From assembly GCF_035046485.1 (NCBI RefSeq), contig NC_085138.1, positions 362,827,238 through 362,891,237 on the forward strand: DNA of 64,000 bases. Reading direction: 5' to 3'. The notes below the pieces were generated by a model. The model was not told the origin of the DNA and did no database searches. It was given only the letters and a program-made list of their open reading frames with translations. The translations under genes and the position numbers were made by a program. The DNA is from Aedes albopictus (lineage: Eukaryota > Arthropoda > Insecta > Diptera > Culicidae). This document shows, in pieces, positions 42,331 to 54,118 of the stretch; position 1 is the stretch's first letter; the number at the start of each line of letters is the position of its first letter.

Positions 42331-43061
42331 GTCCAGCCGGAAGTGGCCAAATGCCAAAAAGAACCAAACCTATGCATGCGACACATCGAACCGCGGTCTT
42401 TTTTTAAACCATGAAGAACGATTAGCAAGAAAATAGGCTTAGACCACATTAGAGGCTACCGATAGTGATGCAAAACCAGCATTGGGTGCTTCCTAGGGGG
42501 CTTCGCAGGAACTTCAAAAATGAACAAAGTCAATGCAAGCCATAAATATGTGTAAGAATACAAAATCTTGACTGAACGAAGGCCACATACATACAGACGT
42601 CTTACTCTACTCACTCTCCATCGTCCTTGTTTTCAACGGTTGAAACAAATATTAATCGTTGTTGCTCGTTTGACGTCTACTCACTACCAACATATAGCCG
42701 CAGTGAAACGCAACCTGATTAGCATTTGGCGATTATTTTTTCGTAACGATGAATTTAATAGCAATATGTTACAAATGATATGTCTGTTTGTCTGTACTAA
42801 AGCAATCTCATCAAATCACTGAGGTGTAAAAATATACAGTAGGATAGGTCAACGTTATATGAGAAAATTATCGCATCAACCCCGGAGAAAGTTTTTTCAA
42901 TCCTCTTTTCCGTCTAAAACTACTGGGAATTTTTTATGGGATTCAGTACGGGCAATTTCACTTGCTTGCATTTTTTGTCAAATTTTACATGAATTTTGTA
43001 ACCTATGATAATAAAATATAGCCTAAAGTGTGAAGAAAAAACTATGTCGAAGACCGTAAAG

Positions 43062-43628
43062 CAGGGCTGTCCAACATACGGCCCGCGGAATCGATGAATG
43101 AAACTTGGCCCAAGGATTGAAATATTTGAATATATTTCATATTTAAATAAAATTTAATATTAAAAATAAACTCGAAATAGGTAGTGTTTTGTTAAAAAAT
43201 TTCAAAGATTGAGAAATTTAAATACATAAATTTAAAAATTTTAAACTTGAAAGGTACAGTCAAATTTGAAGCAGAATTTCAGCAAAATTTACTGAATTTC
43301 AGAAAAACGTTGCTGCTGAACAGCAGAGTTTACTGAACGAATCAGGGAAGTTTGCTGAATTTCAGCAAATTGTTTGCTGCAACCTGCAGTTCGGCAAAAT
43401 TCAGAAAAAAAGTATTCAGGGTGATTTTTGCAAAAAATCAAGAATTCTTGCTCACATTTATATGACCCAAATGATGTCAGTGTTGTGATTTGCCGTGAGA
43501 ACGGGTAATCGGATGTACAAAATTTCACTGTTGCATTCGTGCTTTTATGTCGAAATTTTATGTCTGGCCCGTCGGCTGGTATGGAGCATCACTTGTGGCC
43601 CGTGGCCACGAAAGGTTGGGCAGGCCTG
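43062..43628. mobile_element. 567-bp hAT-type MITE with 8-bp duplication
   Basis: The left end CAGGGCTGTCCAAC and the inverted right end (GTTGGGCAGGCCTG) match at 12 of 14 positions. CCGTAAAG flanks both sides exactly (43,054-43,061 and 43,629-43,636). An 8-bp duplication with CAGGG-type ends is diagnostic of the hAT superfamily. Inside, GGCCCG words near both ends extend the repeat. No transposase is encoded. It is nested in HINE-like copy 2. Confidence 0.93.
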
Positions 43629-44324
43629 CCGTAAAGTCGTCTGTGATTGTGAAAGACGTTATATCCTAGCTTGTAATTATCGTCTTGATGTTGATCGGTC
43701 TTCAGTGATAGTGAAGGTGCTCAAGCAGTCAACTGAAAATTCTGATATTTTTCAGCCCAATCTATACGTTTAACGTAACGTCAAAATATGTTCAAATAAT
43801 AAATTTCCCAATTTTATTAAAATTATTGCTTTTCTAAATAAGGTATTCTCGGGATTCAGGAACAGTTCGCATTACGTCGACGGAAAGATCATGCTTCGGA
43901 ATGATGGCCCTATCACAGAAACTAGCTAAACAAACAATAGTAGAAGATTCCAAAAACAGGGACCGAATTCTAAACCGCCCGATAGGTAGGAGATTGTCCA
44001 CATCACGACGGTTTCAAACCGAACGAACTCAATAAATACCAAAACTTTCGTATGACATTTTTAAGTTAGGCAAGGCCATCTTGACTAGGAAACCTTGACC
44101 GATTGAACCCTTGAAAAGGCCCCATACACATCGAAACGTCGGAAAAATTCATAAACTAGTGTTTTCGATTCCCCCAAAAGGCTGAAGCCAACATTCTGAA
44201 GCAAAATCATCCCAGCTGTATCCCAACCAAGGGAAGATCATGAGTACATGTTCGACGAGAAAGGCACTATCACCACTAGGTGGATTAATCTGGGTTTTTT
44301 TTGTTCTTTTCTATTGTATTTGTA

Positions 44325-44395
44325 TGACAGTTTCTGAAGATGACCGAAAAAAAAATAAAAAAGTAGGTTGAAACGTAAAAACGACGTTTAATTGC
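44325..44395 (+). ncRNA. Degenerate hammerhead-like motif, PLE-2 right arm
   Basis: Plus-strand counterpart of 37,817-37,890, with CTGAAGA at 44,334-44,340 and GAAAC at 44,370-44,374. It was separated from the rest of its element by the HINE-like insertion. Confidence 0.4.
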
Positions 44396-44463
44396 AGTTC
44401 AGTATCACCGAAAAAACCAATCAAAACCAACAAATAAAGCAAACGGTGATCAAAACCAAATAA

Positions 44464-44476
44464 TATCAATGTGAAC
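44464..44476 (+). repeat. Right target-site duplication of PLE-2
   Basis: TATCAATGTGAAC, identical to 37,755-37,767. It is followed by GTACATACATA, which completes the LINE target duplication. Confidence 0.8.
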
Positions 44477-45300
44477 GTACATACATATAATGAAGTTTAT
44501 GTCCGTGCTATACGTACTTTTATGGGGTTTAGTTACATCGCATAAGATGCAGCAAAAATGTGTTTTTGCGTACAAAAGTGAAGGTGCTATACGTGCATTG
44601 GCGGGATAATAATCTTATGCGATGAACGTTATGCAATATTGCGACGTAATATAATAAAAAAATACAATTCTTGTCACTTTAGTGTCAATCAAATAACCTT
44701 TGGATTATATAGTCACACTTTACACTTATAGCCAAATAGTACTTATGGAATAAGCTGATTAATTATCATGACATCTCAGTGTTTTTGAAATGCACTTGGT
44801 TTACCTGGGATGTGCGTGTTTGGCAGGCTATCTGGAGTTAAAATTGACGAAACACGATTTAGCTTTCACTATTTTTCTCTGACTAGCCATTGTTGAATAT
44901 CAACCCCACAAAACCAAAACTATGACTGTTAGTTGCTTTGCAGCCAAAACGATATCTTCACTATCTGGTAGCTTTTTGGCACTGCATCTACAGTCCAACA
45001 GCACCTCTTTCATTGTTATCACATATTAAATCGCATTATGTAAACAGAAACGATTCTAGCTTATGCAAGTTAACATGCACACTTAAACGAGCTTATTATT
45101 ACATTTATACGATTTCATTCGTACACCATTGCGAGTTAAACTGGCATAATAAGAAAAGTACCAAAAGAAGTCGTATTATCAAAGCGGTACGCGATTTTGT
45201 GATTTCATTTAACATTTTGTGAGTTTGCTCGCTCGATTTTGCGAGTAAGTAACGTTCATCGCAATAAAACATCAGAACATCGTTTACTACGATGTAGTCG
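44477..45300. other. No gene seen
   Basis: Complex AT-rich sequence. Open frames at 44,938-45,222 and 45,105-45,332 overlap on opposite strands and show no domain. Confidence 0.35.
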
Positions 45301-45393
45301 TACCCCATAAAATATCGGTTGAAGATAATCACCGTGGACCTTTACTATTATTTGGTTTGATTGGCTTTTATCGGTGAATTGTAATGAAACTCG

Positions 45394-45458
45394 CATGTAT
45401 TTCTTGTGCGTAACGCGTTTCGGCTTACTACGCTTCAGCCATCATCAGACGCAACATG
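45394..45458 (-). ncRNA. Hammerhead ribozyme, PLE-3 minus arm
   Basis: Mirror image of the motif at 45,535-45,599, with all core and stem elements identical because the palindrome is perfect. Confidence 0.9.
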
Positions 45459-45534
45459 CTGATCCAGACCGAACAGCTTGGCTGGTCAAAATTAAATTTA
45501 ATTTTGACCAGCCAAGCTGTTCGGTCTGGATCAG

Positions 45535-45599
45535 CATGTTGCGTCTGATGATGGCTGAAGCGTAGTAAGCCGAAACGCGTTACGCACAAGAAATACATG
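45535..45599 (+). ncRNA. Hammerhead ribozyme, PLE-3 plus arm
   Basis: Canonical CTGATGA core (45,545-45,551). Stem II is GGCT/AGCC (45,553-45,556 and 45,568-45,571), then GAAA (45,572-45,575). A palindromic stem III, ACGCGT, is followed by T with cleavage predicted after 45,581. Stem I has two helices, TGCGT/ACGCA next to the core and CATGT/ACATG beyond an asymmetric internal loop. That loop is the type needed for tertiary contacts in type I hammerheads. Confidence 0.92.
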
Positions 45600-45754
45600 C
45601 GAGTTTCATTACAATTCACCGATAAAAGCCAATCAAACCAAATAATAGTACCCCATAAAAGTTGATTTGTATTCTTATATGGCTTTATCATGCACGTCAC
45701 AATAAGTTTAAAAAAATGTCATATGCAATGAAAACTGTCCCTCCATCATACATA

Positions 45755-46651
45755 CAGTGTATCAAACATTTGTCCGTACAGCAATTTATTGGTCAACATT
45801 TTTTTTATTCAAATGATCATAACTTTTTTATACATCAATCAAATACGCTGAAATCTTGATCAATCATGAACCATATATTAAAGCTCCATTGGTGAAATTT
45901 TGAGCGAGATCGAATAAGTTTTCTGAAAGTTATAAAACTTTTAGTAAAACTAGATTTTTGAACACATTTTTAAAACATTATATCTCAATATGTACTCGAT
46001 AAAACTTGTTCATTTTTTTTTTGTGATACAGCTTATACCTTAGGCATTCATATGCAGCTTCGTTTGAGCTTTTATATTCAAATCTGTATATGTTCGGAGT
46101 ATCATTTGGAAATTTATCATATTTTGATTAATAAAAGTGCCAAGTGTTTTCAACGTTTTTAAACTCTCTCAATGTTATATTTTTATACAGGACCTACTAC
46201 ACTACATATGAAGAGTTGGTCTTATGTATTTTTCGTTTAGTTAATGCACTTTTATTGGTGGAAAACGTTTGGCAGATTATATGTGCAAAATATGGTAAAT
46301 TTAAACATCGTCAACTGCATAAGCACATTTTTCATATTTTCTGTAGTGAATATAAAACCTCTAAAGAAACTGCATATGAAAGCCTTAGGTATCAGCTGTA
46401 CCACAAAAAAATGAAAAAGTTTCATCGAGTACACACTGAGATAAAATGTTTTAAAAATGTGTTCAAAAAAAAAGTTCTATAACTTTCAGAAAACTCGATT
46501 TCACTCAAAATTTTACCAATGGAGCTTTAATATATGATTCATGATTGGTCAAAATTTCAGCGTTTTATTGACGTAATGAAAGTAATGAACATTTGAATGA
46601 AAAATCATTTCGACCAAAAAATTGCTGTACGGACAATTGTTTGAAACACTG
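45755..46651. mobile_element. 897-bp inverted-repeat element with TA duplication
   Basis: The left end CAGTGTATCAAACATTTG matches the inverted right end with few changes. The arms continue for about 300 bp (CCGTACAGCAATTT, TTAAAGCTCCATTGG). TA flanks both sides (45,753-45,754 and 46,652-46,653). CAGTG-type ends and TA are typical of Tc1/mariner derivatives. The frames at 46,144-46,482 and 46,252-46,434 lie on opposite strands without a transposase motif. Confidence 0.88.
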
Positions 46652-46823
46652 TATATGCGATAGTAACCTAGAATAGTACTTTATTCGATGTACTGCGCGC
46701 ATCCTTACGTGACTGCTGATTGTCTAGCCCACTGTCGTCTGCCGTATTTCATACCTTTTTTAACCCGCTTGACCCCAGGTAAAAAATAAAAGTTCAATAA
46801 ATCGTCAACAACCCATTTCTCAA

Positions 46824-46998
46824 CAGAATTTAACCAAATTTTGAATTTACATTGAGAATAGTAAGCTTGTCCCAAATCCTATTCATTGGTTCTTTGTGCA
46901 ATTTCGATTGCTCTGGTCCATCACGGAGTAGCAACTACGAATTCTGCGGTAATCTATGCTCATGCTCATGCTCATAAAGAATTTAACCAAATTTTGAA
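46824..46998. mobile_element. Small insertion with 20-bp direct repeats
   Basis: GAATTTAACCAAATTTTGAA occurs at 46,824-46,843 and 46,979-46,998. The 135 bp between them end in GCTCATGCTCATGCTCAT. Long flanking duplication and a simple-repeat tail fit a truncated SINE inserted by LINE machinery. The opposite arm of the foldback lacks this segment. Confidence 0.55.
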
Positions 46999-48776
46999 CA
47001 CAAACTCGCACAACACTATAGTTTTGGAAATATCCGGGATCAACATTTTCTTGGACTTCTTGACGGAGTAAGGCCGGTGGGTCACTGGGTCAAGTCGGGC
47101 AAAAAAAGCCAAGTACGATTTGCACCCCCATTATTTTCTTCTTAACGAAATATTTCTATGGGAGTTTGCACATTCCGTTGCCAAATGATAGTTGATGTTG
47201 CTACAGGTTCGAATTTTAGATTTTCCGATAGCTTTCCTTTAAGTTCTTGAGATATTCAACATTTCTGAACCATCCAAGTCTACATTTGCGTTTGTTGTTT
47301 CAAATGAAATTAAACACGTGATATTATTCTCTTATTGATCCCATAGATAATCGGAGACATCTGTAGAACATGTGTTGTCCTTGTAATACTATTAATATTT
47401 CCTGAATATCTCGATGGATTGTCTGAATCCGTCCTTACAAAACATGAACACTCGAAATAATCGCCAAGGATTATTTTCACTATTCGAACTGTAGAAATTC
47501 TGGACGATCTGATTGAAGTCATGCCTTGACTACAGAGAACCGTAGATGGACTACAATCAGACCTATTTGCATGCGGAAAACAACGATTAGCTCCAGAAAC
47601 CAATACTACATCGAACAGGAGTAAGTAAAAGCCTCGACTAGATTGCTGAGTACCGGGATGGCCTGGCTGAAATCAGGCATTGAGTACATTGAACTATAAA
47701 TAAACTGTAATCACATGTTTTACCTATGTGGAACTTCTGTGCACTACATAAACTCATATTCTATCAAGTGTCAGAAAAAAAGGTCTCTCACAACTATTCC
47801 TAAGAAAATTTGATGACCTAAGCAAAGTCATGGCTTGACTTCAGAGAACCGGAGATGGACAACAACAAGATTTTTTTTGCGCTCAGAAAAGAACGGCTCC
47901 ATAAGCCAATATTACATCGAACTGGAGTAAGTGCATTCCTCTACTAGATTCCTGAGTACTCGGGATATCTTGCTTGAAGTCAGGCCTTGATTAAAATTTA
48001 TCTACAGCTCAATGTACTCAAGGCCTGAATTCAGCCAGGCCATCCCGGGTGGTCAGTAATGTAGTCGAGGCTTTTACTCATTCCTGTTAGATGGAGTATT
48101 GGTTTCTGAAACTAACCATTGTTTTCCGCATGCAAAAACACTTATTGTTGTCTGTCTATGGTTCTCCGAAGACAAGGCATGACTTCGCTTAGGTCATCAA
48201 ATTTTCCTAGAAATAGTTGTGCGAGACATTTTTATTGACAAATGGTGGAATAAGAGTTTATGAAGTCCACAGATTTCCCTCATAGGTAAAACATGTGATT
48301 ACATTTCATCTACAGCTCAATGAACTCAAGGTCTGACTTTTGCCATCAGGAATCTAGTCGAGGAATTTACTTACTCCTGTTCGATGTAGTATTGGTTTCT
48401 GGAGCTAATCGTTGTTTTCCACATGCTAATAGGTCTAATTGTAGTCCATCTACGGTTCTCTGTAGTCGAGGCATGACTTCAATCAGATCGTCCAAAATTT
48501 CTACAACATTATACAGATGTTCAAGTATTGGTGCAAATAAGAAGAATAATTGAAAATAATCCTTGGTGATTACTTCGAGTGTTCATGTATTGAAAGGACG
48601 GATTCGGACAATCCATCGAGATATTCAGGAAATATTAACAGTACTACAAAGACAACACATGTTCTACAGATGTCTCCGATTACCTATGGGGTCAATAAGG
48701 GAATAATATCTCGTGTTTAATTTCATTTGAAAACAACAAACGCAAATGTAGACTTGGATGGTTGAAATGTTGAATA

Positions 48777-48969
48777 GGGTGACGATGGGTATTATCGGCA
48801 GGTTTGTTCTCTTCGTCATGGGGGGTTTTTGTCGGCCAAATTTCCTGAAACTTGGGCATATAATTCAGCTTGGTTGGGAAGGATTTGAAGCCAACTCTGA
48901 GTTCAACAGCTTCCAAAAAAACACCCCATGACAAAGAGAACAAAACTGCCGAAAATACACAATTTCCCC
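48777..48969. mobile_element. 193-bp MITE nested in the foldback, TA duplication
   Basis: The arms share CGGCAG, TTTGTTCTCTT and GTCATGGGG in inverted order over about 50 bp. TA flanks both ends (48,775-48,776 and 48,970-48,971). The uninterrupted site can be read in the left half of the foldback (near 47,250), where a single TA is present. Confidence 0.9.
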
Positions 48970-49268
48970 TATCTCAAGAACTCAAATGAAAGCTATCTGA
49001 AAACCTCAAATTCGAACCTGTAGCAACATCAACTATCATTTGGCAACGGAATGTGCAAACTCCCATTGAAATGTTTCGTTAAGAAGAAAGTTATGGGGGT
49101 GCAAATCGTACTTGGCCTTTTTTTGCCCGACTTGACCCAGTGACCCACCGGCCTTACTCCGTCCAGAAGTCCAAGAAAATGTTGATCCCGTATATTTCCA
49201 AAACTATAGTATTATGCGATTAGCGATTTATTGAACTTTTATTTTTTACCTGGGGTCAAACGGGTTAA

Positions 49269-50291
49269 TTCGTCTTCTAGGAATGCATAAAGCTTCTCAA
49301 TATTATTTTTTTATTTTTGGAAAAGGTTCCAATAAACTCCCTTGGTTTACGTATAACGTTCCCTGAACTCAATAGGGAACCTGGTTCCTATATCCGCTAT
49401 TCAATAAAAATCAACTTGGCACGTATTTGATTGACTTGAGACAACTATGCAGCCCCCGAAATTGAATTCCCTCCCAAAGCAGAATCTGTTACGTGCCAAT
49501 TGAACTCAACTCGGTTTCGATTTATATCAGCACTTCCCGCATCTTTCCCGTGGTTCACGTTCTCAAAAACAGCCACAACAGCACATCCTTCGCCACGCTC
49601 AGATACCTCTTCCTATTATTTATCGAATCGCGTATCCCACTTATCACCCGAATCCAGAATTGTCTCACACATGCTGCCTCCCCAAGTGCCTCCCCGTTTT
49701 TCTCTCTCTCTCACCAAGACATAAAAAACTCGTCCTACACACGGCGAGACGTGGTGTGGCAGGCAACCACTTTGTTGCGCCACAAAATCCGTATGTGCGA
49801 AGCAACAAGGAGCAATTTTCAATTTTGAAACTATTTTAATAAATCTTGAAACTGTAACCATAACCCATCCGCTACCACAGCACCACCGTCGCATCGGTTG
49901 CGTTGAAGAAGTAGTGCTGAAGACTGACTGTTGCGAGTAGTCAGTGCATACAGTGGTGCGAGTTGTAGCGAAAAGGAGGATCGCTTTTCTTTGGAAAAAC
50001 TGCAAACAACGTGACAAGCTTTCTTCGGCAACATTCTCAACTCTTGCCCGGATTGTACGGGGAGTGGGCAAGTTGTTGGATAGGGGAGACTTGTGACGCC
50101 CATCGTTATACCGAAGTGCTGTATGCTTTTTTCTCGTATTTTTATTCCTTATATTATTCTTACTTTTATGATTTTCGTTTTCCATTTTCTTCTTTTTTTC
50201 ATCTTGTTCTTCGTATATTTCTTATCTTTAAATCTTGTTAAATTTTAATTCACTTTTTTATATTTTTGTTTTCATGTTAAGAACTTCTGTT
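49269..50291. other. Complex sequence, no gene seen
   Basis: GC-richer, unique-looking. A minus frame of 189 codons (49,616-50,185) overlaps plus frames and has no domain or codon pattern I recognise, so it is not called. Confidence 0.35.
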
Positions 50292-50555
50292 GGGTCTTCA
50301 GAAAGCCTAGTGGTTAAGGCTATGGATCACCAATCCGAAGACGGCGGGTTCGATTCCCATTCCAGTCGAGTAAATTTTCTCAATTCCCTGGGCATAGTGT
50401 ATTGTCCTTGCCTCACAATATACAAATTCATGCAATGGCAAGCAAAGAAAGCCCTTCAATTAAAAACTGTGGAAGTTCTCAAAGAACACTAAGTTGAAGT
50501 GAGGCATGCCAAGTCCAAGTGGGGACGTAGAGCCAAAAAGAAGACGAAGAAGAAG
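50292..50555 (+). mobile_element. tRNA-derived SINE (family A)
   Basis: Third copy, with head GGGTCTTCAGAAAGCC, box A AGCCTAGTGGTTAAGG, box B GGGTTCGATTCCC and an AAGAAGAAGAAG-type tail. AGAACTTCTGTT before and AGAAGTTCTGTT after the element look like a target duplication with one mismatch. Confidence 0.88.
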
Positions 50556-50639
50556 TTCTGTTAAAATTCATAACTGCTATCGGTACAAATAAAAAAAACA
50601 CGTGAACAAATTGAAATTCAAATAGCGAAAAAAACGCTT

Positions 50640-50725
50640 CGTTAGGCGGGAATCGAACCCACGATACCCAATTCGTTTAACAGGAGCTTCTTATTCCTCC
50701 AGGCTACGGATCCACTTGACTGTCT
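50640..50725 (-). mobile_element. tRNA-like sequence, probable SINE head (family F)
   Basis: On the minus strand, GTAGCCTGGAGGAATAAG followed by GGGTTCGATTCCCGCC gives box-A-like and box-B words about 45 nt apart. The acceptor ends do not pair well, so it is more likely SINE-derived than a tRNA gene. Confidence 0.6.
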
Positions 50726-50769
50726 CCGTCATCTAAAGGCGTAGAACTGAGCTCGATTCCACTATAACA

Positions 50770-50880
50770 TATGGTTTGCTCCTTTTCACAATTGACACTG
50801 AGGAAGATTACAAGTGGTAGTCGAAATACGCGTATCTGTCAAAGGGTAAGCAGCAAAGGGCGGAATTAAAAGGTACGAAA
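50770..50880 (+). mobile_element. PLE-4: Penelope-like 3' fragment
   Basis: The sequence aligns with the 3' end of PLE-1 around its hammerhead: TTGACACTGA, GTCGAAATA, TATCTGTC and GGAATTAAAAGG occur in the same order with substitutions between. It is a separate, older copy. No protein-coding part or inverted partner is seen. Confidence 0.65.
50792..50842 (+). ncRNA. Hammerhead ribozyme, PLE-4
   Basis: CTGAGGA core, stem II of six pairs (GATTAC with GTAGTC, one G-T), GAAA, palindromic stem III ATACGCGTAT, then C with cleavage after 50,836. Stem I is TTGACA/TGTCAA, six perfect pairs. Compared with PLE-1, stems II and III differ in sequence but keep their pairing. Confidence 0.88.
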
Positions 50881-51608
50881 CTGATTAACACTCATTCGAA
50901 GAGGGTATTCTGCTTAGAGGGTTCGAAAAGTCGGTACAAGATCAACTACATTACCTTGGTATGCGAATAATATGAATTTAAAATTGCTTAAAGACATGAT
51001 TTTCAAGTATACTTATGTAACGGTTTATGAGTGACTAAATAATAATGAATCAAGTTACCCCAGCCTTCCCTACTGAATCAGGAGTTAGCAGTTGGTAGCA
51101 TATGTGCATCCAAGCGCACACGATTCCACCGTTTTTGTGTCTCTTAGTCTTCCAGAGTGGAATCTTGCCGAGGCTCCGTCCGTAGTGGTATAGTTATTGC
51201 TACAAAGTGCTGTGACCAGGGTAATGACAACACCGACAATCGTGTTGCTTTTAAGGTGAAGAGAAGAACAGACCGGAAGAAAAATGTCTCCTCGCTCAGG
51301 CAACTATGTACAGTTTCATTCCACCTTCCCACATACACTCGTTGGAGGCTCGGAGGAAAAGTTGACGTCAAGGAAAGAATGTTATGCGATTCCACTTCAC
51401 AGTATCGTGGGAAAACATGTGAATACAGTTGGAAACCTGCTTGTGGTGAGCTTGGGTAACAGTTTGTTCAATTTTGAGATTATTTTAGTTGAAAAAAACA
51501 CAGGGTAGAAATCTACTTCGTCATATGCGTGTACTTAAGCTTAGTTTCTTGTTGCCAAGTAGAGCGCTCAAGTAAAATTCCACCTTTTTCCGCAAGTAAT
51601 TTTGACAA
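50881..51608. other. No gene seen
   Basis: Complex sequence before the CTGT array. Overlapping small frames on both strands (51,085-51,508) have no domain. Confidence 0.35.
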
Positions 51609-53598
<1,990 letters not shown>

Positions 53599-53599
53599 T

Positions 53600-53742
53600 G
53601 AGTACATCTGAGCATTTCCTCAGGCTTTTTTCACGATTTTTCTTAAGGAGTTCCTTCCGGGAATTCGTCCAGAAGTTTTTTTCTGTTTTACTACCAAAAT
53701 CCCTCATAGGATTTCTTTCGAAATTTCTCCTCGTGTGGATTA
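53600..53742. repeat. Short degenerate GAATTCC-type block
   Basis: Words such as GGAGTTCCTTCCGGGAATTC and GGATTTCTTTCGAAATTTCTCC are of the same kind as the long arrays. The block abuts the CTGT microsatellite. Confidence 0.5.
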
Positions 53743-53839
53743 GGTTGCGGTTTACTGGATATACTTTGAACTGGACTGAACTGGAAGAATGCACCATCTG
53801 GACAAGCGTGGTAATGTGATGTTTTCACTGTTGTTATTA

Positions 53840-54118
53840 GAATGACACAACGTTGCGGTCATCCAGACACGCTGCGAACAAGAGTGTGGTCATTCAGACT
53901 CTCTGTGGACAAAGCACCCAAAGCGGCCAACCAAACACGCTGCAGACTGCATTTTCTTGTTAACACAAGAGGTAGAGGTGGAACACTCTGTCAACTATAT
54001 AACTGTGGTTGCCATATACGCTGTAACTAGACTGTGGTCATCCAGACTCGCTGTGGAAAGGGGTGCGGTCATCTGGACACACTGTGAAAAAGAGTGAGAT
54101 CATTTGATCGTGCTGTGG
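53840..54118. repeat. Degenerate tandem repeat, 30-36 bp period
   Basis: Units of the form TGCGGTCATCCAGACACGCTGTG(G) recur at about 53,850, 53,885, 54,020, 54,060 and 54,095, with interruptions. No known family and no coding sense. Confidence 0.65.

Larger units (their letters stand above)
40943..44294 (-). mobile_element. HINE/Helentron-like element, copy 2
   Basis: Reverse orientation relative to copy 1. The hairpin end (40,943-40,975) comes first and the CCCAGATTAATCCACCTAG end last (complement at 44,276-44,294). The subterminal ACGAGAAAGGC lies exactly 29 nt from that end, the same spacing as in copy 1. It interrupts the PLE-2 right arm inside a T tract: T10 in the uninterrupted left arm against 4 plus 8 T around the insertion. 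It contains 152-bp units and a nested hAT-type MITE. No coding capacity is visible. Confidence 0.7.
37768..44463. mobile_element. PLE-2: second Penelope-like inverted pair, interrupted
   Basis: The left arm (about 37,780-38,877, minus) matches the right arm (39,981-40,942 plus 44,295-44,430, plus strand). The right arm is split by a 3.35-kb HINE-like insertion. Both copies retain only the RT thumb and GIY-YIG region, so each is strongly 5'-truncated. The centre (38,878-39,980) is foreign sequence. Left and right ends carry T-rich and A-rich extras of 12 and about 31 bp. A 13-bp duplication encloses the whole structure. Confidence 0.88.
45301..45660. mobile_element. PLE-3: palindromic Penelope-like terminal pair
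   Basis: A 308-bp palindrome (45,343-45,650, centre 45,496/45,497) with no mismatch found by eye. A 12-bp duplication TACCCCATAAAA (45,301-45,312 and 45,649-45,660) surrounds it, with about 30 unpaired bp on the left. The layout (target repeat, short extra, minus arm, plus arm, target repeat) is that of PLE-1, but each arm is only 154 bp. Each arm carries a complete hammerhead motif. It encodes no protein. The two 63-90-codon frames are mirror products. Confidence 0.85.
46764..49264. mobile_element. 2.5-kb TTAA-flanked foldback element
   Basis: The ends CCCGCTTGACCCCAGG and the inverted CCTGGGGTCAAACGGG are flanked by TTAA (46,760-46,763 and 49,265-49,268). The two halves are inverted copies almost throughout, meeting near 48,010, and each half contains a tandem segment of about 310 bp. 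Two later insertions disturb the symmetry, at 46,844-46,998 and 48,777-48,969. TTAA and CCC ends suggest piggyBac-type mobilisation. It encodes nothing recognisable. Confidence 0.85.

Noticed and set aside
49616..50185. 189-codon minus-strand frame
   Set aside because: No recognisable domain, overlaps plus-strand frames, and an odd residue composition. It is not enough to call an exon.
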